A stretch of 64,000 nt of DNA from Candidatus Zhuqueibacterota bacterium (GCA_016934825.1 JAFGSB010000078.1:1-64000), one strand, 5' to 3'. Positions 16,892 to 25,193 are shown, numbered from the stretch's first letter. The notes: generated by a model from the sequence alone, not told the origin. Numbers and translations are program-made.

Positions 16892-17632
16892 TTAATTTAC
16901 ATTCATTACGCATCTTTCTACACCCATACAATATTTTGAAATTGATTCCGGGGATACCTTAATTTTCTGGATCAATTTACGCATCCACTTTGGCATATAA
17001 TCATCAAACTTGAGTTCCAGTATACACTGCGATTCTGTAACAGGGACCAGGTCCTTTTCATGGTAAATACTGTTCAGTGAATCGCATTTGCATGCTCGCA
17101 CGTTATAATCTATTGTCAATCTTTCCCGATTATCATGTTTGCCGACAAACGCATCACGGTGGTACACGATAAGCACCACGGGTTCCAGATTTAATTTCTC
17201 AATATTATAAATAAATTTACCGAGCACGATTGAGCCGTTTGCCTGTTTCAGAGACAACCAGTTGGTTTCATCACCGTTTATTATATCCTCAATTTGAGGT
17301 ATGGGGTACTTGGCGCGTTCTTTAACAACCGCGTTTGTGTATTTCCGTTTTATTTCTAAAAAACCGTAACTTCCGGGTTGATGATTATCGTTATATGCCC
17401 TGATTCGGAGTTTTTTCCGGATTTGCAATCCATCCATTTTTTGGTAGTAAAAGTCCAGATGCGGAGTATCAAAATACAAACTGCGCACAATGTAGCGATG
17501 ATCTTTCTGTTTTTTTGAATAGGGATCCAGATTTACATACGGTCGAATAAAATGTTTTATTTCTTCTACTTTATCATAAGGGACATAGTATTTAATCTCG
17601 GATCGTCCCTTTTTCATGTTAAAAATATTCAT
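16892..17632 (-). CDS. VTC-domain protein, probable polyphosphate polymerase
   Basis: 246 residues, no membrane segment. Triphosphate-tunnel fold of the VTC/CYTH type: basic tunnel residues in QIRKKLRIRAYN (about 74-85), FLEIKRKYTNAVVKERAKYP (about 96-115) and YHRDAFVG, with the acidic strand ILELKFDDYMPKWM near the C-terminus. The eukaryotic VTC4 domain makes inorganic polyphosphate from ATP; bacterial stand-alone homologues with DUF4956 partners are presumed to do likewise. It stands between a HlyD-like adaptor and DUF4956 in one operon with gaps of 12 and 15 bp. No kinase of the PPK1/2 type is nearby. Confidence 0.78.
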   Translation of the reverse strand: MNIFNMKKGRSEIKYYVPYDKVEEIKHFIRPYVNLDPYSKKQKDHRYIVRSLYFDTPHLDFYYQKMDGLQIRKKLRIRAYNDNHQPGSYGFLEIKRKYTNAVVKERAKYPIPQIEDIINGDETNWLSLKQANGSIVLGKFIYNIEKLNLEPVVLIVYHRDAFVGKHDNRERLTIDYNVRACKCDSLNSIYHEKDLVPVTESQCILELKFDDYMPKWMRKLIQKIKVSPESISKYCMGVERCVMNVN

Positions 17633-17644
17633 TTAAATCTGACT

Positions 17645-18748
17645 TTATCTTTGTAAATATTTTTCCCATTCACGTTTTATAATCTGATAAAAATCCGTCC
17701 TTCCAGTTTTTATTTTCGCTACTCCTGTCATACCCGGTAAAATACTAAAATCGTGATTACTTATTTTTGCCTGTACTATATACATGGGTTTTTCGTATAT
17801 TGTTTCCGCTGTTCTACTAATTTTATCTATCCGGGTCGTATCTACCCGGCCGAGCATACTGTTAAAATGGATATTTACAGGAAATTCTTTTTCAATATAT
17901 TTCAACTGATGTTCCCGAATAATTATTTGAACGACAAGTGTATCAATTTTGTTCACACCAAATAAAATAGTATTATCTAAAAACGATTCCCGTAACACAC
18001 CGGAGATCGGTGCGATTATTGATTGCGCTTTTAATTTTTTCTGTAAAATATTTATTTGATTTTCATAATCCGCCGCAACTGTTTTTATTTTATCAATATC
18101 CGCCTGTTTGGCGCCGGATTCAACAGATTTTAATCTGGCATCTGCTAATGAAACGTTTAATTTATATAATTCGTATGTCGATTCGGCAATCTCAAGTTCC
18201 CGCTCGCTGACTAATTTTTGATTATACAAATTCCTGATACGCTCGACCTGGGGCGAATATGCTGATAATTCAGCTTTTGCCACATTCAGGGCCTGCTCCG
18301 CTTCTTCCCGGACGGCGGGTTTATCACCCGTTAATAATACGGCTAAATCCGCTTTGGTTTGGTTCAATAACCCCTGCAAACCGGATAGTCGTATATTATC
18401 TTCATACGAAAAAATGTTGGCAACAGATTCACCCTGTTCAATATATCCTTTTTTTAATATATCATTATTTAAATTAAAATCAATGAAATCCGGCCGGCTG
18501 ACATGAAGTAAATTAAAATGTTGTATGATATTGGAATCATTATTCCGGATAACAGACATAATTTTGTCGGGCTCATTCTGTACAACCGTCCATTCGGATT
18601 GGGCGACAAAACGACAAGGACATTTTAATACATTATCGAATTTAATTAATACCGATAATACAATTATCGCGCCGATTATAACGACGCAGTATAGAATTAA
18701 ATTTAATTTATTTTTTCCGCTCACAATTTTATTCAATTTATCAATCAA
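17645..18748 (-). CDS. HlyD-like membrane-fusion/adaptor protein
   Basis: About 367 residues. One membrane segment near the N-terminus (residues 15-36), then a periplasmic part with a lipoyl-like half, a long helical hairpin (about 120-235, AEQALNVAKAELSAYSPQVE, ERELEIAESTYELYKLNVSL), the second half with SIIAPISGVLRESFLDNTIL and a beta-barrel domain with LPGMTGVAKIKTGR. This is the layout of HlyD/EmrA adaptors, which join inner-membrane transporters to outer-membrane factors. No transporter or TolC is adjacent; the downstream partners are VTC and DUF4956. The start is uncertain: the first in-frame codon available is TTG at 18748 inside a terminator-like U-run; TTG 18736 or GTG 18724 are alternatives, none with a good ribosome binding site. 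Confidence 0.78.
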   Translation of the reverse strand: MIDKLNKIVSGKNKLNLILYCVVIIGAIIVLSVLIKFDNVLKCPCRFVAQSEWTVVQNEPDKIMSVIRNNDSNIIQHFNLLHVSRPDFIDFNLNNDILKKGYIEQGESVANIFSYEDNIRLSGLQGLLNQTKADLAVLLTGDKPAVREEAEQALNVAKAELSAYSPQVERIRNLYNQKLVSERELEIAESTYELYKLNVSLADARLKSVESGAKQADIDKIKTVAADYENQINILQKKLKAQSIIAPISGVLRESFLDNTILFGVNKIDTLVVQIIIREHQLKYIEKEFPVNIHFNSMLGRVDTTRIDKISRTAETIYEKPMYIVQAKISNHDFSILPGMTGVAKIKTGRTDFYQIIKREWEKYLQR

Positions 18749-18774
18749 AAAAATACCCGGCAGTACTTCCGGGT
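18747..18774 (-). terminator. terminator-like hairpin at the hlyD-like start (attenuator candidate)
   Basis: Minus-strand ACCCGG and CCGGGT (18769-18774 and 18755-18760), 8-nt loop, then A and seven U residues (18747-18753). The U-run overlaps the first possible start codon of the HlyD-like gene. As no gene lies between the tRNA-Asn terminator and this site, it is best read as a leader attenuator or as the end of a short leader RNA. Confidence 0.6.
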
Positions 18775-18822
18775 TTACATTTTTCTTTCAAGGAAAGAAC
18801 AGAACAAAAAAATTTAAACAAG

Positions 18823-18939
18823 TTGTACAATTAAATAAATAAAAATATAAAATTCAAGATAAATCTTTTCCCCCCCCAAAAAAATTCTGAGGCATAGATT
18901 TTACACTTGTACAACGACAATGATTTTTCGTTAGTACAA
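18823..18939. repeat. three TTGTACAA-type palindromes in the hlyD-VTC leader
   Basis: TTGTACAA at 18823-18830 and again at 18907-18914, plus TAGTACAA at 18932-18939. The last overlaps a minus-strand TATAAT (18939-18944). Three near-identical 8-bp palindromes in about 115 bp suggest an operator. The regulator is unknown. A run of eight C followed by seven A (about 18870-18886) lies between them. Confidence 0.4.
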
Positions 18940-18944
18940 TTATA

Positions 18945-19256
18945 TTAATTCTTTTAAAATGTTACTGAATACTACTCGGCAATCTCGTTACTTTGCAGAT
19001 GATTTTTGTATCTAACAATAAATGTATATTAAATTTACCAATAATACAACAGTATTTTACATTCGTTTAACAATAAATTCACTCTCCCCGGATACAAAGA
19101 TGGGGGGTGATTGAGGCGGAGGTCGGATAAATAAAATTTTAGAAATGGGCCGGGAGTGATTTTTTAAAACCATTTATGGATATTACTTTTCACCTTTAAA
19201 CGCGTTATTTTCATGATCGGAGAAAAATAATTGTATATTGAAAATCAAAAACACAT
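18945..19256. other. intergenic region without recognised genes
   Basis: AT-rich, with a G-rich patch on the plus strand around 19085-19160. No open frame with a ribosome binding site, no tRNA and no convincing stem-loop was found. It presumably carries the promoter of the hlyD-VTC-DUF4956 operon. Confidence 0.4.
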
Positions 19257-19283
19257 AAAAAAAGCCCGAAAAATTCGGGCTTT
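19257..19283 (-). terminator. intrinsic terminator of the tRNA-Asn transcript
   Basis: Perfect 10-bp stem AAAGCCCGAA / TTCGGGCTTT (19261-19270 with 19274-19283), 3-nt loop, followed on the minus strand by a run of seven T. It starts 6 nt after the tRNA 3' end. Confidence 0.9.
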
Positions 19284-19288
19284 AAAGC

Positions 19289-19360
19289 TCCGGTGGTAGG
19301 ACTTGAACCTACAACCTAGTGATTAACAGTCACCCGCTCTGCCGATTGAGCTACACCGGA
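19289..19360 (-). tRNA. tRNA-Asn (GTT anticodon)
   Basis: 72 nt on the minus strand. The acceptor arm TCCGGTG pairs with CACCGGA, the D-loop region reads AGCTCAATCGG, the anticodon loop is CTGTTAA with anticodon GTT, and the T-loop is GGTTCAAGTCC. CCA is not encoded. It has its own promoter 12 nt upstream and a strong terminator directly downstream, so it is a single-gene unit below yhaM. Confidence 0.95.
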
Positions 19361-19372
19361 AAATAAAAAATA

Positions 19373-19401
19373 AATATAGGAATTTCTTAAATAAATGTCA
19401 A
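19373..19401 (-). promoter_or_regulatory. sigma-70 promoter of tRNA-Asn
   Basis: Minus strand TTGACA (19396-19401), 17-nt spacer and TATATT (19373-19378). The -10 ends 12 nt before the tRNA 5' end, a suitable distance for a stable-RNA promoter. Together with 11436-11464 it defines the housekeeping promoter type of this genome. Confidence 0.8.
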
Positions 19402-19428
19402 GTTTTTTAAAGCAGTTATCAGTTTAAT

Positions 19429-20412
19429 TTACATTTTATTATGATCTTTTTTTATTAAATGTTCACCCATATTATCCCCGAAATAAAAAAATCGATCCAT
19501 TAACTTTACATAACTGCTCCAGTTTTTATTTTGAGATTTTTCTTTATTGAATATCCGTTCAAAAGCGTCAAGTTTCGAATCCATTTCATCGGCATAATAT
19601 AAAATAAAAGCCTCCCTCGACATCGGTACAACAGGCGAACCATGATCCTGTTGTCCCTGATGAGAAAGTATCAAATGCAGAATTTTATTTTGCAGAGCCG
19701 GCGGGAATTTTTCAATTTTTTCTATAAAGGAAGCAACGATATGATATCCAATGGAAATATGACCACACAAACGGCCTTCATCCGAATATTCGATAAAATT
19801 TCCGGTAATGAATTCATTGATCTTTCCAATATCATGCAGCAGCGCCCCGGTGAGCAACAGGTCTCTGTCAATATGATGAAACAATCCCGCCACACTTTCA
19901 ACGATTCTGCATACATTCAACGTATGTTCAAGCAAACCGCCTTCATAACAATGATGCCATAATTTTCCGGCAGGCGCCCTGAATAAATCATTTTTGATTG
20001 AGTCATCCTGGTAAATATCAGATAACAAAGTACGCAGATTCTTTTCTTCAATTGTATTTATGAGTTCGATCAATTTTTGATAACACAACGCCGGGTTAAC
20101 ATGTGCTTTAGCGACCAGGGTTTCGGTCTCGACTTTATCGTTTTCATTAGCTAAACGGATCCGGTCTATAGACAGATGAGGTTTTCCTTTCCAATCAATT
20201 GTTTTGGCCTTGAGTTTTACAATATCACCTTCTTTTAAAACTTTGGATGTTTTTTTCACATTATGCCACAGTGAACCGAAAATACGACCTGACGCGTCAC
20301 CGAGTTCAAGTGATAAATATACAGTTCCTTTTTCTTTTTGAGTTCGGCATTCTATTTTACGTAATACGAAAAAATCTTCAACAACCTGCCCGGGTTTTAT
20401 CTCGTTAATCAC
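19429..20412 (-). CDS. yhaM: YhaM-like 3'-5' exoribonuclease (OB-fold plus HD domain)
   Basis: 327 residues, cytoplasmic. Residues 1-95 form an OB-fold nucleic-acid binding domain (GTVYLSLELGDASGRIFGSL, GDIVKLKAKTIDWKGKPHL). The HD hydrolase domain follows, with the metal residues in HHCYEGGLLEHTLNVCRI (about 152-169), LLTGALLHDIGKINEF (about 186-201) and HISIGYHIV. This is the order seen in Bacillus YhaM, which removes nucleotides from single-stranded RNA and DNA 3' ends. The start is GTG with AGGGG 6 nt upstream. Its own -10 (TATAAT, 20438-20443) lies just upstream. Precedes tRNA-Asn. Confidence 0.88.
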   Translation of the reverse strand: MINEIKPGQVVEDFFVLRKIECRTQKEKGTVYLSLELGDASGRIFGSLWHNVKKTSKVLKEGDIVKLKAKTIDWKGKPHLSIDRIRLANENDKVETETLVAKAHVNPALCYQKLIELINTIEEKNLRTLLSDIYQDDSIKNDLFRAPAGKLWHHCYEGGLLEHTLNVCRIVESVAGLFHHIDRDLLLTGALLHDIGKINEFITGNFIEYSDEGRLCGHISIGYHIVASFIEKIEKFPPALQNKILHLILSHQGQQDHGSPVVPMSREAFILYYADEMDSKLDAFERIFNKEKSQNKNWSSYVKLMDRFFYFGDNMGEHLIKKDHNKM

Positions 20413-20437
20413 AGAACACCCCTTTCAAATTTAGAAC

Positions 20438-20466
20438 ATTATACAATGACAAAAAAAATATTCTAA
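20438..20466 (-). promoter_or_regulatory. probable promoter of yhaM
   Basis: Minus strand TATAAT (20438-20443), perfect -10, with TTAGAA (20461-20466) 17 nt upstream as a weak -35. Transcription would start about 20 nt before the GTG start codon. Confidence 0.45.
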
Positions 20467-20512
20467 AGGCTTTGAAATAACCAAAACCAACCCCGATTTT
20501 TAAATATTCGAA

Positions 20513-21028
20513 TTATTCTCTGTTAGAGTCGCGAGTGTTCCCCGAGGAATCATCGTCATTTTCCTGTGCCTGCTTACGTCTGTCAAAAGAACGTCTGTTA
20601 TCTTTTTTTTGTGTATCCTTGGGTTCGGAATCAGTATTTGTTTTACCTAAAGAACCGGGAGCAGGTACAGGCAGAGGTGCCGGGATAGGAATGGGATCAT
20701 AAGTATCATCCGACTGGTATCGTGGTAAAGTGGATTCAGGATTTTTCACCACATCGACCGGGTAAAAATCAAAATTATCCTGCCACCAGGCGGATTTGGC
20801 CCAAAACTGCCAGCTATAATCATTCTGAGCCGCTTCAGGTAAAATTGTTCCGCAACTAAATTGTGTAACTTGATGACAATCCGAACAATTATCTATTATA
20901 TAAATATCGGATGTATCAATTCGCTGTCCGTCTGATGTATTAACCGGGTGTGTAAACGAGGTGTAACAAGCGGTTGTAAATAACAACCAGCCTAAAAATA
21001 GACAAAATAGTATTTTATATGTTTTCAT
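20513..21028 (-). CDS. lipoprotein with a CxxCH motif and charged tail
   Basis: 171 residues. The signal sequence ends in LLFTTAC (lipobox, Cys near 21). Three further cysteines form NCSDCHQVTQFSC near residue 48-60; CSDCH is a single CxxCH, which could bind haem c or, with the third cysteine, a metal. The C-terminal half is proline-rich (IPIPAPLPVPAPGS) and then strongly charged (KKDNRRSFDRRKQAQEND), so probably disordered. Not recognised. The barrel gene precedes it by 7 bp, so they are likely co-transcribed. Confidence 0.65.
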   Translation of the reverse strand: MKTYKILFCLFLGWLLFTTACYTSFTHPVNTSDGQRIDTSDIYIIDNCSDCHQVTQFSCGTILPEAAQNDYSWQFWAKSAWWQDNFDFYPVDVVKNPESTLPRYQSDDTYDPIPIPAPLPVPAPGSLGKTNTDSEPKDTQKKDNRRSFDRRKQAQENDDDSSGNTRDSNRE

Positions 21029-21035
21029 ATTTCAT

Positions 21036-21914
21036 CTATTTTATTGATCCGTAATACACAAATTTCAGGATCCGGTTTATTCCCGATTGTCCGTCAATTC
21101 TTTCAGAGAATAAATTTTTAAAATCGAATTCAATAAACATATAATCGGTAAAAGCCCAGCGGATCCCCGCATTTAAAAAACCTCTCTCCTTATTATTTTT
21201 TCTGGCAATATCATCATTTGACGCGAAATCATATTCGGCCACCAGCGCGATATCGCGGCTGATGAGCGCATCAATTGCCAAAAAAACAGTCGGATCTTTA
21301 TCTCCATCGTCGGTTTCAAGACTGTAACTGAGGCCGCCGTGCAATCCCATTTTGATGAATGAAGTATATCCCTTTGATACCCCGATAAAAAATCCGCGGG
21401 ATTTTGTCTCATAACGGTTGGACATAACCGTTTCGGTTTTGTCGAGTTTGTCCTTGTTTTCAACTTTTTTGTAAAAGGGACCATAACCCTGCGAATCGAA
21501 TCCCAATACTATTGCCGGCATTACTAGGCTTTCATCTGTCAGATGGTACATGAAATGTATTCCCGGAATCTGGTTCCATTCCACATTATCACGACCAATA
21601 ACATTTACTCCGCCAAAAGAGACTCCAAACATCATCTTATTCGATATACCGACCGATAATCTGCCCAGTGCACCGCCCTGTTCAAAGAGTCTTATACTGG
21701 TTTTGATGTCCCCGCTTCTCAGGATACCGGCGGTAGGCATATCGACTAATTGTACCGGTCTGGAAAAATATGAATCGGGATTGATGCCGGGTAATCTTTT
21801 ACTTCCCAGCAATGTCCTGTCGTCGAATTGGGCAAATGATATGCCCGAAAAAATTAAGACAAGAATAACAGGATAAAAGAATAAAGAAATTTTTGATCGG
21901 ATCATATTTGTCAT
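21036..21914 (-). CDS. outer-membrane beta-barrel protein (YjbH-like in appearance)
   Basis: 292 residues. Signal peptide about 1-28 (ISFAQ). The segment PTAGILRSGDIKTSIRLFEQ followed by GRLSVGISNKMMFGVSFGG, a histidine/tyrosine-rich IHFMYHLTDESLVMPAIVLG and later strands DALISRDIALVAEYDFA and AFTDYMFIEFDFKNL resembles barrel proteins of the YjbH-like type that go with exopolysaccharide export; this similarity is by eye and weak. No distinct ribosome binding site; an ATG three codons in (21905) is an alternative start. Upstream of the CxxCH lipoprotein. Confidence 0.6.
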   Translation of the reverse strand: MTNMIRSKISLFFYPVILVLIFSGISFAQFDDRTLLGSKRLPGINPDSYFSRPVQLVDMPTAGILRSGDIKTSIRLFEQGGALGRLSVGISNKMMFGVSFGGVNVIGRDNVEWNQIPGIHFMYHLTDESLVMPAIVLGFDSQGYGPFYKKVENKDKLDKTETVMSNRYETKSRGFFIGVSKGYTSFIKMGLHGGLSYSLETDDGDKDPTVFLAIDALISRDIALVAEYDFASNDDIARKNNKERGFLNAGIRWAFTDYMFIEFDFKNLFSERIDGQSGINRILKFVYYGSIK

Positions 21915-22167
21915 TTTTTTATATTTTTTTGATCACCAGTGACCGGTTTATGGGCAACCGACGCTGTTTAACTCATAATACAAGTAATTTTTCAATTTTA
22001 TTCATTTTTATCCTAAAATACAAACAAAAAAATCAAATACTGTTTACTCATCCGTTTACGAATGTTAAAATTTTGTACCCGTGACTTTGTTCACCGGGGG
22101 AAATAAATAAAATTGAAATATCTATATGAATAAATTAAAATTAATGTTATGGCGAATATAATATCCG

Positions 22168-22761
22168 CTAAATAACAATAAATACTGTTAAACCCACACC
22201 AATTTGAAAAATGGTGCGCGGTTCGTCAAATATTGGCCCGTTGGGTAACAAATAAATCATTTGCGCGTTAACGCGCAGCATGGATGTTTTACTGAGCCCG
22301 GAATGTGTTCCCAAACCTAAAGAAAGAGCGGGGCCGGAATATGTTTTTCCTTTTTCCTGATCTTTTTGAGAAAAACCGTCAACCCATAAACCGACTTTTG
22401 CAGATCCATAAATTCCCGGAGTCGTTCCCAGATCCCTCCTTTGACTTCGGCGTCTTAAATAATCATCGGGTACAATATCGAACAAACGATAAGAGATGCC
22501 TCCAAGAAAAATTGATGAAATTCGTACGTCTTCATTTTGAAAATTCATACGTAATATAGGTTCAATTTCCGTAGAAATTTTTTTGCTTAAATAATATCCA
22601 AATATCCATTGAACATCAAGCTCGCTGCCGCTTGTATCCGCTCCCGAAAATGACTTGAATGAAAACATTCCCCCTGTGTCGACAGCTCCTTTTCGTTGTG
22701 CCTGTGCTGCATTTATAGATAAAATTATTAACAATAATATAAAAAATATTTTTTTACACAT
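22168..22761 (-). CDS. small outer-membrane beta-barrel protein
   Basis: 197 residues. Signal peptide MCKKIFFILLLIILSINAAQAQ, then alternating strands (TGGMFSFKSFSGADTSGSEL, VQWIFGYYLSKKISTEIEPI, RISSIFLGGISYRLFDIV, TMLRVNAQ-like strands) and a hydrophobic C-terminus IFQIGVGLTVFIVI. The start at 22761 has AGGAGG 4 nt upstream; a longer reading frame upstream lacks such a site. A loop RRRSQRRDLG near the middle is strongly basic. Single gene by spacing. Resembles OmpA-like 8-strand barrels; role unknown. Confidence 0.65.
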   Translation of the reverse strand: MCKKIFFILLLIILSINAAQAQRKGAVDTGGMFSFKSFSGADTSGSELDVQWIFGYYLSKKISTEIEPILRMNFQNEDVRISSIFLGGISYRLFDIVPDDYLRRRSQRRDLGTTPGIYGSAKVGLWVDGFSQKDQEKGKTYSGPALSLGLGTHSGLSKTSMLRVNAQMIYLLPNGPIFDEPRTIFQIGVGLTVFIVI

Positions 22762-22915
22762 TATTCCTCCTGAATGACCATACTGGCTCGATCGTTTTCG
22801 GTTTATCATACGTCAATTTCATTTAGAGTGTAATTTATTAAATCTTACAGAATTATTCAAGTAATGCAGAAAAGAATCTGGAAGGTAAGAAATCCATATT
22901 ACATTAATTATCGAA

Positions 22916-23743
22916 TCAGGGCTTTTGCAATTCTTCCATTTTTTTTCTTAAAATATCCAAATAAAAGATTAATTTACTGTTATATCGTGATGACTTGAGT
23001 GACTTCATTCTGATTTTATATTCCGCATCGACTAATTGCGCAATCATATCCTCTTTAATTTTCATTTTAAAACTACAATCGGGATAACGAAAAAGCATGT
23101 CATCCAACAGGACAAAAGGCAGCGGTATAACATTCCAGAGATCGGTCCACTGTCTGGCAATATCTTCGGATATAACTGTTTTAATAGATTTATTTATATT
23201 CAAATCATCCGTTTTATCCACATAGTCCTCTACTCCCAGGTATTTCATAAACAGCCGTTGTAAGAATATTCTTCTTTTAGAAGAATCGGGTTCTGCGGAT
23301 ATTTGGGACTGCAATTGTCTGATTTCATATACCCAGTCCGATTCATCAAAATGAACTTTTTGCAAAGTATAACGTAATTCAAGACGGGTCCAGGAACCAA
23401 CGGGCACCCCTTTATAAATTGCCGGTTCATAACTTACACCTTTTGAAAATTCCACGGCGGCGCTGTCCAATTCTTCACTGCCCGAGGACTGCAGGATATT
23501 GACTTCCTGGGGAATTCCCTTCTTGCTGACGAAAATAGCCACCAATACTCTGCCCTCAATTTTATTCAATTGAGCGTCAAGTGGATATTCCAGATTACCC
23601 TCAAAAAGAATTTTCGGTGCTTTATAAACACTGGATGTTCCACAACCGGCAATTATGCCGGTTGTGACAAGCAAGAAAAAAACTAAAAGTCTGACTCTTG
23701 AATTTAGCTTTATATTAATACTCAATCCTGACTTACATTTCAA
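22916..23743 (-). CDS. lipoprotein with a TonB C-terminal-type domain
   Basis: About 275 residues. The hydrophobic segment ends in the lipobox IIAGC, so it is a lipid-anchored protein. Residues 40-130 resemble a TonB C-terminal domain: YPLDAQLNKIEGRVLVAIFV, KKGIPQEVNILQSSGSEELD, AAVEFSKGVSYEPAIYKG, the usual pattern of Y-P...G-x-V...G-x-I...A-A....F-x-P. The remaining 140 residues are charged and helical and not recognised. No ATG start is available; TTG at 23743 is used, another TTG at 23725 gives a better signal peptide. It begins 3 nt after the stop of the FadL/PorV-like gene. Confidence 0.68.
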   Translation of the reverse strand: MKCKSGLSINIKLNSRVRLLVFFLLVTTGIIAGCGTSSVYKAPKILFEGNLEYPLDAQLNKIEGRVLVAIFVSKKGIPQEVNILQSSGSEELDSAAVEFSKGVSYEPAIYKGVPVGSWTRLELRYTLQKVHFDESDWVYEIRQLQSQISAEPDSSKRRIFLQRLFMKYLGVEDYVDKTDDLNINKSIKTVISEDIARQWTDLWNVIPLPFVLLDDMLFRYPDCSFKMKIKEDMIAQLVDAEYKIRMKSLKSSRYNSKLIFYLDILRKKMEELQKP

Positions 23744-23746
23744 AAA

Positions 23747-25144
23747 TTAAAACCGTATTGATAAAGTACCGGTTATTTTATTAAAACCTTTATCTTCTAC
23801 TGATGAAGTATTGGTAAGCGGATCGTATGTCTGTTGTTCCCAACTGCCATGGGTCAATCCGACATCGACCATCACCTGTTTATCCAGCATTATACTTGCA
23901 CCCGCGGTTAAATAATCCTTATCCGGTTTGATTTCAGTATACTTGTATGGAGACGGATTGTTGAAATATCCTGCCCGTACTCGCCCTTTTATCAGCGGGA
24001 CATATACTTCAGCGCCCAGGTGCATCGTGGTCACAGATTTTAATTCCTGTTTGATTCTGACATTCACATCGCCCTTTGTTACCCCGAATATCGGCGGTTC
24101 TGTTTTGAATTTTGCCTGCGACCAATCTTTAAATTCCAAACTTGCCGCCAGCATGATATTTAACAATTTAAAGGAACCGCCAACACCCAGGCTGTACGGT
24201 TCCTGGATCTTATATTCATATTCACCACTATCCGTAAAGGGATCTTCTTTACCCCAATCGTAAGTTTCGTCAAAATTTTCACTCCAGCTTTCTTTAATGG
24301 TATATTGTGTCGGGAAAACGACCGTGGCGCCTATTCTCGTTGCCTTATTAACATGGTAAAGGGCCCCGAGCTTGAAACTGGTCGCGCTAAAATCCGAAAC
24401 TAGTCCCTGGTTATATACCCAATTATCCAGATCGGCTATAACTCCCGTCTGGCTATCGAACGGTTTATCATAGATATTATATACATCCGTTTCCGTCAAC
24501 TTTACACCATAGTCGTCCTTACCGCTTATAAAATTGATCGACGCACCCAGGAAAAAATTTTGCTGAATTTCAACAGCACCGGATAACACAAACTGGTTCA
24601 TGGTCCCTTCCTCGATTAACGATTCCTCCTGGTACAGTGAATCGTTGATCGTCGTTGTCCAGCCCTGATCGTAATAAGTGGGAATGACCAAATCCTGGTA
24701 GGCAGCGTAATCTTTATTAAAACCATCAATTTCCAGAGTATTATCAAAATCACGGATCTTGTTATAACCGGCCGCAAACACCAAACTGCCCTGGTATGTC
24801 GGCACAGGGAAAACAAATCCGATGGAATTTAGCCTGGTAAAACTGATTTCACTATTGAATTTTTCATCCAAAAATGTGGCGTCATTTGAAACAACGTTAT
24901 GAGAGAACCCGATGTTCATTTCCATTCTTCTCAGTTGGCCCAAACCGGAGGGATTCCAGTATACAGCGGAATAATCATCGGCCACACCCAAGAAGGCGCC
25001 TCCCATACTCATCGCCCTGGCGCCAACACCGGTTTCTTCTCCCAGAAAAAATATTTCTTCCTGGGCGGGTGCGCCGGTGAAATGCAACATCAGGATTAAA
25101 ACTGAAAAAATAAAAACACATTCTCTTAATATTTTAATTCGCAT
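23747..25144 (-). CDS. FadL/PorV-type outer-membrane channel-like protein
   Basis: 465 residues. Signal peptide about 1-27 (GAPAQ). The N-terminal block GVGARAMSMGGAFLGVADDY followed by SAVYWNPSGLGQL is the hallmark of the PorV/OmpP1 (FadL superfamily) barrels of FCB bacteria. Many beta strands follow, ending TGTLSIRF with a terminal Phe. FadL barrels admit hydrophobic compounds, whereas PorV is a type IX secretion shuttle; no other type IX gene is here, so a transport role is more likely. GGAG lies 7 nt before the ATG. Next to the TonB-domain lipoprotein and 49 bp after the low-complexity lipoprotein. Confidence 0.8.
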   Translation of the reverse strand: MRIKILRECVFIFSVLILMLHFTGAPAQEEIFFLGEETGVGARAMSMGGAFLGVADDYSAVYWNPSGLGQLRRMEMNIGFSHNVVSNDATFLDEKFNSEISFTRLNSIGFVFPVPTYQGSLVFAAGYNKIRDFDNTLEIDGFNKDYAAYQDLVIPTYYDQGWTTTINDSLYQEESLIEEGTMNQFVLSGAVEIQQNFFLGASINFISGKDDYGVKLTETDVYNIYDKPFDSQTGVIADLDNWVYNQGLVSDFSATSFKLGALYHVNKATRIGATVVFPTQYTIKESWSENFDETYDWGKEDPFTDSGEYEYKIQEPYSLGVGGSFKLLNIMLAASLEFKDWSQAKFKTEPPIFGVTKGDVNVRIKQELKSVTTMHLGAEVYVPLIKGRVRAGYFNNPSPYKYTEIKPDKDYLTAGASIMLDKQVMVDVGLTHGSWEQQTYDPLTNTSSVEDKGFNKITGTLSIRF

Positions 25145-25193
25145 GATTTTTCTCCTTTAATCCTTTACAATAATTCATCTAATTGTCGTTTTA

